From the NCBI GenBank assembly GCA_001783275.1, contig MFRH01000004.1, positions 6,265 to 41,423 on the forward strand: a stretch of 35,159 nucleotides of DNA, in the 5' to 3' direction. This document shows positions 1 to 7,640 of this stretch, one piece after another. The DNA comes from Candidatus Margulisbacteria bacterium GWF2_35_9. Its GTDB lineage: Bacteria > Margulisbacteria > Riflemargulisbacteria > GWF2-35-9. The first letter of the stretch is position 1, and every line of letters starts with the position of its first letter. Position numbers and translations under genes: made by a program. The notes under the pieces are model-generated. The model ran no database searches and was not told the DNA's origin. It worked only from the letters and a program-made list of their open reading frames with translations.

Positions 1-158
1 GCATTAGTTGATGTTTTTGTAGCAATATTTTCAACGTCCGTCTGATAGACAATCCCCTCAAACGTAAATGGCTCACCCTCAGTTGTGTTTTGAACCTTTC
101 CACAACCTGCTAAAAAAGCGAATAAGATAACTATCCAAAGAATTGTTAATTTTTTCAT
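1..158 (-). CDS. Putative lipoprotein, C-terminus cut by window edge
   Basis: Only the first 52 codons lie in the window. The protein begins MKKLTILWIVILFAFLAGCG, a textbook lipoprotein signal peptide: two lysines, a hydrophobic stretch at residues 4-17 and a lipobox L-A-G-C with the acylated cysteine at residue 19. After cleavage it should be anchored to a membrane by lipid. The visible mature part (to residue 52) matches no family I recognise. No Shine-Dalgarno precedes the ATG at 158; instead a TATGAT box (minus strand, positions 165-170) ends six bases before it, so the mRNA may be leaderless. It is divergent from the PorV-like gene. Function unknown. Confidence 0.8.
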   Translation of the reverse strand, partial: MKKLTILWIVILFAFLAGCGKVQNTTEGEPFTFEGIVYQTDVENIATKTSTN

Positions 159-240
159 GCTTTTATCATACAAAATTTTCATTAATATTACTATATCTAG
201 GGATGATATTGACTGGCTATTTCTTTTCAGTACTACTATT

Positions 241-249
241 TGATATAAT
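241..249 (+). promoter_or_regulatory. Extended -10 promoter for the PorV-like gene
   Basis: TGATATAAT is a perfect -10 hexamer (244-249) with the upstream TG of an extended -10. No good -35 is visible at 17 bases. It gives a leader of about 24 bases containing the AGGAGG at 269-274. Confidence 0.55.
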
Positions 250-279
250 TGTTTTGATAGTAATAACTAGGAGGATGCA

Positions 280-1347
280 ATGAAAAAAATATTAATATTA
301 GTACTTTTGGTAGCAGTCTCTATTGTCTTTTCATTCAACACAGCAGAATATACTTCGGCAAAAATTATGGGGCTTGGGGGAGCCTATACAGCAATTGCAA
401 ATGATGAAATGGCTCTATTCTATAACCCCGCAGGACTTGCATATATCGATCCCGGTATGATGGGACATATCAATGTCGAAGGTACAGCCGCTCTTGATAA
501 TGGCATTACTCAAATTATTAATATTCTCGAACACCAAAACTTCGTAGCAGCAGCGACTACTCTAAATGGTAAATCTGGATCAGAATTTTTTGGTGCTGGT
601 ATTTCCTATTTTACACAAGGGATGTCGCTTGGAGCATTTACTTCTATGAAATTATTTCATAAATATTATATTGATCACGTTCACGTTGACATAAACAAAA
701 CATCCCTCATCTGTGTTGGTTTTGCTTCTAAAATGAATCCAGATTTCGCACTAGGGGTTACATTTAAGGCTCTTAACCTTGAAGGAATAAACAGCGATTT
801 AACCTATACCTACCTTAATTCAAAAGGTGCGTTTACCGGAATGACCTTTTGGCAAGATGATTACGATAAACGACTTTCTCTTGGTACTAACGTTGGTGCA
901 ATGTATAAAATGGGGGATTTAGGATTTGGAGCGTCAGTTGAAAACCTTTTTACTATGGAAGCAAGTAAAGTTGACTCCAGTGGGAGTAATGTCAGCGTTA
1001 ATAATTCTGAAGCGCCAAAACCAATTATAAGACTTGGGCTAGGCTATGTGACAAACCAAACCCTGTTAGCTGCCGATATCGCAAATATCACGGATGCAGC
1101 CAACATGACCTACCACTTTGGAGTTCAACAAAAACTGCTTGATATTCCGTTTTTTGAATGGCTCGGAGGAATTACAGCAAGGGCTGGCTATTTAACTGGG
1201 AAAAAAGATGGAATTGGCATTTCTTCAGCGACAATCGGAGCACAAGCAAGATTTTTAATTGCTTACTTGAACATCAATTTTGCTGAAAAAATAATCGGTG
1301 GCAATAAAACTCAAGAATTGAGTGTCTCTGGACAATTCACTTTTTAG
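280..1347 (+). CDS. PorV/UPF0164-like outer-membrane beta-barrel protein
   Basis: A 355-residue protein with an N-terminal signal peptide (residues 1-18) and, from residue 29, the signature of the PorV/PorQ and UPF0164 families, which are distant FadL relatives: MGLGGAYTAIANDEMALFYN followed by PAGLA. The rest alternates glycine-rich and aromatic beta strands and ends SGQFTF, with the terminal aromatic residue typical of outer-membrane barrels. The start is supported by AGGAGG at 269-274, five bases before ATG. Family members sit in the outer membrane; PorV of Bacteroidetes serves type IX secretion, but nothing nearby supports that here, so the cargo is unknown. A shorter relative lies at 3054-3857. 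Family call fairly sure, role open. Confidence 0.82.
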   Translation: MKKILILVLLVAVSIVFSFNTAEYTSAKIMGLGGAYTAIANDEMALFYNPAGLAYIDPGMMGHINVEGTAALDNGITQIINILEHQNFVAAATTLNGKSGSEFFGAGISYFTQGMSLGAFTSMKLFHKYYIDHVHVDINKTSLICVGFASKMNPDFALGVTFKALNLEGINSDLTYTYLNSKGAFTGMTFWQDDYDKRLSLGTNVGAMYKMGDLGFGASVENLFTMEASKVDSSGSNVSVNNSEAPKPIIRLGLGYVTNQTLLAADIANITDAANMTYHFGVQQKLLDIPFFEWLGGITARAGYLTGKKDGIGISSATIGAQARFLIAYLNINFAEKIIGGNKTQELSVSGQFTF

Positions 1348-1394
1348 TAAAAAAGCGAGGATTTCTGTTCTGTACTATATCTTAATAATCGCTT

Positions 1395-1406
1395 TATAAT
1401 ATAGGC
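1395..1406 (+). promoter_or_regulatory. -10 box placed for a leaderless pth transcript
   Basis: TATAAT at 1395-1400 is followed by exactly six bases and then the pth ATG. In a standard sigma-70 promoter the start point lies about seven bases past the hexamer, i.e. at the A of ATG. There is no Shine-Dalgarno and only a weak -35. Confidence 0.5.
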
Positions 1407-2015
1407 ATGGGTGAAACACTTGCTATATTTGGTTTAGGAAATCCAGGGGCAGAATACGCGGATACACGCCACAATGTGGGTTATATGGCAATTGATTGGC
1501 TAGCAAAAGAATGGAATGCTGGGCCTTTTAAGCAAGAGCATCGAGTATGTTCCTATGCCAGCTTGTCAAAACGATCTACGAAATTATTTCTTATTAAACC
1601 GCTGACCTTTATGAATAATAGCGGAAATGCAGTTAACTGGTTTAAGTCTTATTATAAAATTTTACCTGAAAATATATTGATTATTTATGACGACATTGCC
1701 TTGGGTCTTGGAAATATCAGAATTCGAAAACAGGGTTCTTCCGGTGGACATAACGGCATAGAATCAATTATCTCAAACATAGGAGCTAAATTCCATCGAA
1801 TCCGTGTTGGGATTAAGGGAGATCAGGACGTTTTTAAGATGCACAACTATGTTCTTTCAAGATTCAGCTTATATGAACAGGAAACACTTAACAAAAGTCT
1901 GGAACTTTTTCCAGAAATAATACTAACGATACTAAAAAGTGGTTATGACAAAGCAATGAACGTATATAATAATCATCCACCAGTCATTAACACTGGAAAT
2001 CCGTTGGAAATTTAG
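1407..2015 (+). CDS. pth: Peptidyl-tRNA hydrolase
   Basis: A 202-residue bacterial Pth, close to the usual 190-200. The cytosolic enzyme cleaves the ester bond of peptidyl-tRNAs dropped by stalled ribosomes, recycling tRNA. All key residues are visible: GLGNPG at 9-14 with Asn12, the catalytic His22 in TRHNVG, Asn70 in KPLTFMNNSG, Asp95 in IIYDDIALGLG and Asn116 in SSGGHNGI. They match E. coli Asn10, His20, Asn68, Asp93 and Asn114 with a constant offset of two. The gene is convergent with the pseudouridine synthase gene, the two stops being only five bases apart. No ribosome-binding site is present; initiation is probably leaderless. Confidence 0.96.
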   Translation: MGETLAIFGLGNPGAEYADTRHNVGYMAIDWLAKEWNAGPFKQEHRVCSYASLSKRSTKLFLIKPLTFMNNSGNAVNWFKSYYKILPENILIIYDDIALGLGNIRIRKQGSSGGHNGIESIISNIGAKFHRIRVGIKGDQDVFKMHNYVLSRFSLYEQETLNKSLELFPEIILTILKSGYDKAMNVYNNHPPVINTGNPLEI

Positions 2016-2020
2016 ATCGA

Positions 2021-2719
2021 TTAGGTATGCTTTAAGCTTTTTATTTCCGTTTCGCTCAATGGCTTATAATCACCGGGCTTAAGGTTGTCCAGTACTATAT
2101 TTCCTATACGAATACGGATTAAACGAATGACTTCTCCGCCCACTTTATTAATCATTTTTCTTATTTGTCGATTTCGGCCTTCTTTCAGGATGAAATGAAA
2201 TTCATTTGAGTTTATAAGAACTACCTTAGACGGCAGAGTTTTCTTTCCCTTTAAAAAAACACCCTCTTCTAACTGGGTAATTATCTCATCTGTTATTTCT
2301 ATATTTACAACAACGATATACTCTCTTTCGTGAAGATCCTGAGTATTTAAAAATTGCTTGGCAAATATGCCGTCATTTGTAAACAAAATAAGTCCCTCGG
2401 AATCTTTGTCCAACCGGCCAACGCTATGCAAATTTTTATATTCTTCCGGAAGTAAATCAAGGACTTCCTTTTCTCCCTCAGAAGGTAAGTTAGTAAAAAT
2501 CCCTCTGGGTTTATATACTTTTATATAGCGATAATCTTGTTTAAGTTGAATTAATTCCTCAGATAGTTCGACAATATCTTTTTCTGGATCAATTTTTCGT
2601 CCAGGCTCAGTGACAACTTCGCCATTAACCTTTATCCATCCTTTAAGCAGATACTCCTCGGTTTTACGACGGGATAAAATGCCCTCACTCGATAAATATT
2701 TCTGTATTCTCATTTCCAT
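2021..2719 (-). CDS. RsuA/RluB-family rRNA pseudouridine synthase
   Basis: A 232-residue protein with an N-terminal S4 RNA-binding domain (residues 3-50, MRIQKYLSSEGILSRRK) and a pseudouridine synthase domain of the RsuA/RluB/RluE/RluF group from about residue 62. The catalytic motif is VGRLDKDSEGLILFTND with Asp104 as nucleophile; the conserved EGRNRQIRKM lies near residue 180. It isomerises a uridine in rRNA, most likely 23S as for RluB, but the target cannot be read from sequence. Two starts compete: ATG 2719 (MEMRIQ) and ATG 2713 (MRIQ), the latter matching relatives better. Neither has a Shine-Dalgarno. A TATAAT (2732-2737) predicts a leader of only about six bases. Confidence 0.92.
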   Translation of the reverse strand: MEMRIQKYLSSEGILSRRKTEEYLLKGWIKVNGEVVTEPGRKIDPEKDIVELSEELIQLKQDYRYIKVYKPRGIFTNLPSEGEKEVLDLLPEEYKNLHSVGRLDKDSEGLILFTNDGIFAKQFLNTQDLHEREYIVVVNIEITDEIITQLEEGVFLKGKKTLPSKVVLINSNEFHFILKEGRNRQIRKMINKVGGEVIRLIRIRIGNIVLDNLKPGDYKPLSETEIKSLKHT

Positions 2720-2731
2720 ATTGATTGGCTC

Positions 2732-2737
2732 ATTATA
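2732..2737 (-). promoter_or_regulatory. -10 box for the pseudouridine synthase gene
   Basis: The minus strand reads TATAAT here, 12 bases before ATG 2719. The expected transcription start near 2725 leaves almost no leader. The -35 is weak. Confidence 0.4.
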
Positions 2738-2755
2738 GCGAACATCTCTTTAAGT

Positions 2756-2785
2756 AAAAAGGGGTTAAAAATCCAGCCCCCTTTT
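2756..2785 (-). terminator. Rho-independent terminator behind the cheW remnant
   Basis: An eight-base-pair stem AAAAGGGG (2757-2764) with CCCCTTTT (2778-2785) and a 13-base loop; on the minus strand it ends in a T run. It overlaps the stop of the cheW remnant and separates that locus from the pseudouridine synthase gene. Confidence 0.5.
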
Positions 2786-2933
2786 ATATATACAATAAAA
2801 CTGAGAGTCCTCTTGAGTCTATATTCAACTTCTCACATAAATTAATAATCGGAATTACTTTTCCTCTTAGATTTATGACACCCTTAACATATTTATCCAC
2901 ATTTGGTATCGGAGTTATTTCTTCCATTAACAT
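2784..2933 (-). pseudogene. cheW: Remnant of a cheW chemotaxis coupling gene
   Basis: Reading the minus strand from ATG 2933 gives 49 codons up to TAA 2784. Residues 5-38 are the most conserved core of CheW: EEITPIPNVDKYVKGVINLR followed by GKVIPIINLCEKLNI. Intact CheW is about 150 residues; here the first 35 or so and the last half are gone, an in-frame TAA lies four codons before the upstream TTG, and the end runs into SRGLSVLLYI and a terminator. CheW links chemoreceptors to CheA. The piece is too short for a CheW fold, so it is called a pseudogene. It fills most of the 334-base stretch (2720-3053) without an intact gene. A short regulatory peptide cannot be excluded. Confidence 0.75.
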
Positions 2934-3003
2934 CCCCAAAAACCGCTTTTACGTGCTTGTTTTCACATCATAAAATGGCTTACGTTATGGCAAGCATTTA
3001 TAA

Positions 3004-3034
3004 TTTATACTATTCAATTATAAATAAAAGTCAA
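3004..3034 (-). promoter_or_regulatory. Possible promoter upstream of the cheW remnant
   Basis: The minus strand shows TTGACT (3029-3034), a 19-base spacer and TATAAA (3004-3009). The spacer is long, so this is a weak call. Confidence 0.25.
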
Positions 3035-3053
3035 TAGACTAGAAGAAAGAGTA

Positions 3054-3857
3054 CTATAAACCACCATAGGAATAGGATAGGCAATATTTTATTTCTTTAT
3101 TTATGTCATAGGGCATAATAATTGTGTAGTTAATTTTTCCGAAAGTGATCGGAATTTCAATTCCGGCACTATACCCATTTCTATTAATACCCCCTGACAA
3201 AACAAGGTTGTGATCCAGGAGTAAGGCCATCCCCGTCGCGTAGTAAATTCCTTCGCCTGCTTTTCGAGTATATTCTAAAGAATGTGTCCACAATAACTTT
3301 TCCATGGGAATCCATCCAAGACTAAATAAAACATGAGGGGAAACATCAATAGCCGTTTGACTCGACTTTTCTTTAAAAAAATGATCCAAGGTTATGCCCC
3401 AAAACATCTTTGACGGAGGAGACATAATAAAACTTACTCCTACTTTAGTGGTCCATATCTGAGACGATACTGCCCCATCATTAAGATTGATATGTTCAAC
3501 TATCATCCCCCATTTAATCCGTTCACTCATTTGAGCACCAAAGCCTGCAACTTGGATGTCATAAGAATTACCCGTATTTTTCTCCGTGTATTTTACTGAT
3601 CCAAAACCAGTGCTTCCAATGGTTAAATACTCCATTTGATAATTTGTATAATCCAGATTACCCGTATCCAAAAACTGTTTTCCAAATCCAAAACCTTGAT
3701 TAACTAGGAATGCCGGATTTACAAACAATGCTTCTCCATTTAGGATTAAGGCAATATTTGCTCCACCCATACTCAAATAACTGGCACCTTGTAACGTAAT
3801 TGCAAAATCAAATACTAAACAACTCACGACTAATAAGAATATCCGAATTTTATGCAT
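3054..3857 (-). CDS. Small PorV/FadL-like outer-membrane protein
   Basis: A 267-residue protein with a signal peptide (residues 1-24). At residues 26-50 it carries YLSMGGANIALILNGEALFV followed by NPAFL, a recognisable variant of the PorV/UPF0164 signature GMGGAYxAxxxDxxAxxxNPAGL. The rest is beta-strand rich with amphipathic aromatic strands, consistent with an outer-membrane barrel. It is shorter than the 355-residue relative at 280-1347 and may be a trimmed, diverged paralogue. It is divergent from the aminotransferase gene. No Shine-Dalgarno is seen before ATG 3857; a poor TAATAT box stands six bases upstream. Substrate or partner unknown. Confidence 0.7.
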   Translation of the reverse strand: MHKIRIFLLVVSCLVFDFAITLQGASYLSMGGANIALILNGEALFVNPAFLVNQGFGFGKQFLDTGNLDYTNYQMEYLTIGSTGFGSVKYTEKNTGNSYDIQVAGFGAQMSERIKWGMIVEHINLNDGAVSSQIWTTKVGVSFIMSPPSKMFWGITLDHFFKEKSSQTAIDVSPHVLFSLGWIPMEKLLWTHSLEYTRKAGEGIYYATGMALLLDHNLVLSGGINRNGYSAGIEIPITFGKINYTIIMPYDINKEIKYCLSYSYGGL

Positions 3858-3947
3858 AATATAATATTATCTAATTTATCTTGATTCGTCATTGAATTAT
3901 TCATTATTAAATCTCAAATCGCTATTTTTTATATACTGCAAATATTA

Positions 3948-3975
3948 TATAATTGAGTCATTATCATAAAAGGAG
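3948..3975 (+). promoter_or_regulatory. -10 box and ribosome-binding site of the aminotransferase gene
   Basis: TATAAT at 3948-3953 is followed by AGGAG at 3971-3975, seven bases before ATG 3983. This fixes the start at 3983 and rules out the in-frame TTG at 3953, which lies inside the -10 box. Confidence 0.6.
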
Positions 3976-3982
3976 AAAACCC

Positions 3983-5278
3983 ATGAATCCTCAAGCACTT
4001 GAACTTAACGAAATTATACAAACCAATTCAAACGCCACGTTCACATTATTAAGCCATAAAGGTAAACGCATTTTTTTTCCTAAAAAAGGAATACTAGCTC
4101 AAACCGCTCAAGCAAAAGGTAAACGAATAAATGCCACTATTGGAGCTGCTGTAGAGGATGATGGCTCTCCGATGAGATTAAAATCCATTGAAAAAGAATT
4201 AAATATCGACCCGTCTTTATCCTTTCCCTATGCACCTAGTTTTGGCAGACCCGATCTACGTAAAAAATGGAAAGAACTGCTCGTACAAAAAAATCCGACT
4301 CTTGCATCTAAACCCTTTAGCAACCCAATTGTTACAAATGCTCTTACTCATGGGCTTAGTATCTGCGGATATTTATTTGTCGATCCAGGAGATAGTATTA
4401 TTATGCCAAATCCTTATTGGGGAAATTATAATCTAACCTTTCAAAATGCTTATGATGCCGAATTTGATAAGTTTCCCTTATTTGAAAAAGAGGGAGTTAA
4501 TATAGCTGGGTTTAAAGAAAAGCTGATGACTGGGCATATTGGAAAAAAATTATTACTTCTTAACTTCCCAAATAACCCCACTGGATATACGCCAAAACAA
4601 CAAGAAGTTAAGGATATTTGTGAAATTATTCTTCAATCTGCAAAATTAGGGAATACTATTGTTGTTTTAATCGATGACGCTTATTTCGGCTTGGTTTATG
4701 AAGACGGAATCGAGAAAGAATCCTTTTTTTCTTATTTATCCGATCTTCATGAAAACGTACTAGCAGTTAAAATAGATGGGGCAACAAAAGAAGATTATGT
4801 CTGGGGTTTTCGTGTCGGTTTTCTTACGTTTGGAATAAAGGGTGGAAACAATTCTTTGTATGAAGCACTGGAAGCAAAAACTGCCGGAGCTATACGAGGA
4901 AATATATCTAATGCGTCAAACTTATCACAATCACTCGTTCTTGGAGCTTATTCAAGCAAGACCTATCAGAAAGAAAAAGCCGAAAAAAACATGATCTTAA
5001 ATAACCGATACAAAAAAGTGAAAGATGCTCTTAAAAAAGAGAAATATGCTGAAGTTTTTCAGCCCTTACCTTTTAACTCCGGATATTTTATGTGTGTGCA
5101 ACTTAACGCTGTTCTGGATGAAGAAAAAATAAGGCAAATTCTTTTAGATGAATTCGACACCGGAGTTATTAGTCTTCCAAATATGTTAAGAGTCGCCTAT
5201 TCGGCTGTAGCTGAACATGATATCGAAGAACTTTTTGAGAATATATATAACGCATGTATAAAATCTAAAAGTCTTTAG
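3983..5278 (+). CDS. PLP-dependent class I/II aminotransferase
   Basis: A 431-residue fold-type I aminotransferase, cytosolic. Visible landmarks are the substrate/cofactor loop MPNPYWGNYN (141-150), LLNFPNNPTGYTP (192-204) with the Asn that contacts pyridoxal phosphate, IDDAYFGLVYED (230-241) with the Asp and Tyr that bind the ring, and IDGATKEDYVWGFRVGF (264-280), in which Lys269 should form the Schiff base and Arg277 bind the substrate carboxylate. Family members transfer amino groups between amino acids such as aspartate or alanine and 2-oxoglutarate; the exact substrate is not evident. The tyrosine stretch between Lys269 and Arg277 is longer than in classical AspC. It is probably co-transcribed with the SH3-like gene 12 bases downstream. 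Confidence 0.9.
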   Translation: MNPQALELNEIIQTNSNATFTLLSHKGKRIFFPKKGILAQTAQAKGKRINATIGAAVEDDGSPMRLKSIEKELNIDPSLSFPYAPSFGRPDLRKKWKELLVQKNPTLASKPFSNPIVTNALTHGLSICGYLFVDPGDSIIMPNPYWGNYNLTFQNAYDAEFDKFPLFEKEGVNIAGFKEKLMTGHIGKKLLLLNFPNNPTGYTPKQQEVKDICEIILQSAKLGNTIVVLIDDAYFGLVYEDGIEKESFFSYLSDLHENVLAVKIDGATKEDYVWGFRVGFLTFGIKGGNNSLYEALEAKTAGAIRGNISNASNLSQSLVLGAYSSKTYQKEKAEKNMILNNRYKKVKDALKKEKYAEVFQPLPFNSGYFMCVQLNAVLDEEKIRQILLDEFDTGVISLPNMLRVAYSAVAEHDIEELFENIYNACIKSKSL

Positions 5279-5290
5279 ACTAGTTGATAC

Positions 5291-5812
5291 ATGGTTGCTA
5301 AATTACTTCTGGGAACCATTTTCAGTTTTTGCTTTGTGTTTGGGGCAAATCAGTTTATTCAGGTTATTGAAACAACTACCAATATTTATGTTGAGCCCAT
5401 TCATACATCCGAGATCGTTGCCGTGGCTAAAAAAGGGGATATCTTTTTAGTACAGGAAATAACGAAACATTGGGTCGGAGTTTTCTTATTTTCAGGCGAA
5501 ACTAGGTTCATTCGAAAAAAATCGACTACCTTTGTCGACTACTCAAATAAAAGGATTGATCCTCCCTTAGCAAAAACAGTATTTTCTGCTCTTTATTTTG
5601 TTGAAACCCTTGCAATAGATGATGCGAAAGAGGCTTATCCTGATTATATTAACAATACTTTTATAAAAACAAATTATCTGAAACAGATTCCATTTCAACA
5701 ATTATTAGACGATAAATATAAACTGGATGTGTTCCACAAATTTAACCTCCCAGTTCCCCTTTATGAGGATATTGTTACCTTTGGTATTTTACATAAATGG
5801 TACACAGAATAA
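5291..5812 (+). CDS. Secreted bacterial SH3-like domain protein
   Basis: A 173-residue protein with a signal peptide (residues 1-19). Residues 23-75 read like a bacterial SH3 domain: TTTNIYVEPIHTSEIVAVAK followed by KGDIFLV and KHWVGVFLFSGETRFIRKK. In the family this pattern (starting residues, KGD turn, W-V strand, G-x-x-G-F-I strand) occurs in periplasmic proteins that often bind cell wall. The C-terminal 95 residues have no recognisable domain. The gene starts 12 bases after the aminotransferase stop without a clear Shine-Dalgarno, suggesting translational coupling. Export and fold call are good; the role is unknown. Confidence 0.65.
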   Translation: MVAKLLLGTIFSFCFVFGANQFIQVIETTTNIYVEPIHTSEIVAVAKKGDIFLVQEITKHWVGVFLFSGETRFIRKKSTTFVDYSNKRIDPPLAKTVFSALYFVETLAIDDAKEAYPDYINNTFIKTNYLKQIPFQQLLDDKYKLDVFHKFNLPVPLYEDIVTFGILHKWYTE

Positions 5813-5848
5813 GGAAATCCTCAATCATAAATAGTTTTTTGAAACTTA

Positions 5849-5877
5849 TTGATTTATTTCTACTCTATGGATATAGT
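5849..5877 (+). promoter_or_regulatory. Sigma-70 type promoter of the chemoreceptor gene
   Basis: TTGATT (5849-5854), a 17-base spacer and TATAGT (5872-5877). The predicted start point near 5884 lies downstream of the alternative starts TTG 5849 and ATG 5867, supporting ATG 5939 as the real start. Confidence 0.6.
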
Positions 5878-5938
5878 AATTTATATTAGTATCAATTTAG
5901 TATCAATACTGATTTCGCATTGGGGGCATTACATTTAT

Positions 5939-7621
5939 ATGACCACGACAAAAAAAAATAATAAGATTGATTTATCAAAAAATCATAAAGCTACTTTTTT
6001 TTCAGATTTATCCTTATACAAAAAGATAATAATTGCACCGATAATAATTATTTTTTTTCTAATAATTATTGGAATTGTTGCCTTCTTTTTTACCTCAGAA
6101 CAATCCGATACCCTAAATGACATTTATAACGTTCGAGGAAAAGAGACCAGAGACTGTTCTGTCTTATCAACCCTTCTGGCAAAAAACCACACCTCACTAT
6201 ATAAAGCAATTACATGGGTCGAATCTTCTTATCCTGATGACTTAGTCGACCCATTAATAGCTACCGTAAAGAGTACCATCCTAGACATTCGTCAGAAAAC
6301 ATCTGAAAAGATTAAGGACCCTTCTTTGCTCGAAACTGAACAAAGTATCTATTCCAATATAGACTCCATACTGGGAAAATATTTTATTGGGGTAAGGGAT
6401 ACCTTAGATATTCTTAAAGCTGATACCAGTACTGCAGTTTTATATATGGGGGATTCAGAAGAAATGTTTTTAAATATTATGAATTTATTCGATCAACTAT
6501 ATGAGATGGAAAGCACCTTAGGACAATCTGCATTTAATAATTCTATAACGAACATCCATAAATTTAAACAAATGTTTGTTAGTCTATTTATCATAGGAAT
6601 TACCCTAGCATTAATTATAACCATGATAACCGCAAAAAGCATTTCGACTCCAATTAAGAATTGTATTCATATATTAAAAAAACTTTCTGTTGGCGATGTG
6701 TCGACAAAAATACAGGTTAATCGGAAAGATGAAATAGGCGAATTATTATCTGCCACGCAGGAAATTATTAATAGTCAGATGTCATTAGGGGAGCTATTAC
6801 AAAATATCTCCAAAGGGAATCTGGTCGTTGAGATAGCAATGCTTTCCGATAAAGATATGCTTCGGCAAGCATGCCAATTAATGGTGACAAGTTTAAAAGA
6901 GATTATTACTAAAATTATTGATGCTTCTGCCACGATTGTTTCTGGAAGCGCTCAACTTCACTCCAGCGCCAGCAGTATTGCAGAGGGTGCCGGGCAACAA
7001 GCTGTTGAAACTGAAAAAACCGTTTTATCGGTTGAACAATTGCTTATACAAATTCAATCCACTCTTGATAATGCAATCGCAACTCGCAAAAATGCCGATC
7101 TTTCAGCAATTGAAGCAAAAAATGGCGGAGAATCTTTTATCCAAGCGGTTGAGGCAATGAGACATATATCTAAAGAAATTACAATTATTGAAGATATTGC
7201 GAGACAAACAAATTTACTGGCCCTTAATGCAGCAATTGAAGCGGCAAGAGCCGGCGAGCAGGGAAGAGGATTTGCAGTTGTGGCTGCAGAAATTCGAAAA
7301 CTGGCTGAGCGCAGTCAGAAGGCTGCCGGAGAAATTATCGAGCTGGCAAAAGTCAGTACAGTAGTTGCAGAACAAGCTGGTCAAATTTTAGCTGACTTAG
7401 TTCCAAAAATAGATAAAACCGCTACATTGGTAGCTGACATCACTATTGCAGCAGAAGAACAGGAGGTAGAAGTCTCATCAATAAACGAAGCAGCTTCTAA
7501 GCTCAGTGGAATCACTCAACAAAACTCAGCAGCTTCTGAAGAACTGTCAGCTCTATCAATAGAGTTAGCAACCCAAGCCGAAGAAATGAGCGGAATGATT
7601 TCTTACTTTAAGGTTACCTAG
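5939..7621 (+). CDS. Methyl-accepting chemotaxis protein
   Basis: From ATG 5939 a 560-residue transmembrane chemoreceptor. Order: cytoplasmic tail, TM1 (29-51), a periplasmic four-helix-type sensor (52-210), TM2 (212-232), HAMP (233-285), a second HAMP-like helical segment to about 330, and the signalling hairpin. The hairpin tip at 418-450 is the invariant CheA/CheW contact: [20 protein letters not shown] then [20 protein letters not shown]. It would sense a periplasmic ligand and control a CheA kinase not present in this window; only a cheW remnant lies 3 kb away. No C-terminal CheR/CheB-binding pentapeptide is present. GGGGG at 5922-5926 is a poor but possible ribosome-binding site. Upstream in-frame starts would add an odd hydrophobic segment and lie before the predicted transcription start. 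Confidence 0.9.
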   Translation: MTTTKKNNKIDLSKNHKATFFSDLSLYKKIIIAPIIIIFFLIIIGIVAFFFTSEQSDTLNDIYNVRGKETRDCSVLSTLLAKNHTSLYKAITWVESSYPDDLVDPLIATVKSTILDIRQKTSEKIKDPSLLETEQSIYSNIDSILGKYFIGVRDTLDILKADTSTAVLYMGDSEEMFLNIMNLFDQLYEMESTLGQSAFNNSITNIHKFKQMFVSLFIIGITLALIITMITAKSISTPIKNCIHILKKLSVGDVSTKIQVNRKDEIGELLSATQEIINSQMSLGELLQNISKGNLVVEIAMLSDKDMLRQACQLMVTSLKEIITKIIDASATIVSGSAQLHSSASSIAEGAGQQAVETEKTVLSVEQLLIQIQSTLDNAIATRKNADLSAIEAKNGGESFIQAVEAMRHISKEITIIEDIARQTNLLALNAAIEAARAGEQGRGFAVVAAEIRKLAERSQKAAGEIIELAKVSTVVAEQAGQILADLVPKIDKTATLVADITIAAEEQEVEVSSINEAASKLSGITQQNSAASEELSALSIELATQAEEMSGMISYFKVT

Positions 7622-7640
7622 AAATTAGACTTCAAAAAAC

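Noticed and set aside
5849-5938. Upstream extension of the chemoreceptor from TTG 5849 or ATG 5867
   Set aside because: The stretch contains the TTGATT-17-TATAGT promoter and lies before its predicted start point; it would add an extra hydrophobic segment not typical of chemoreceptors.
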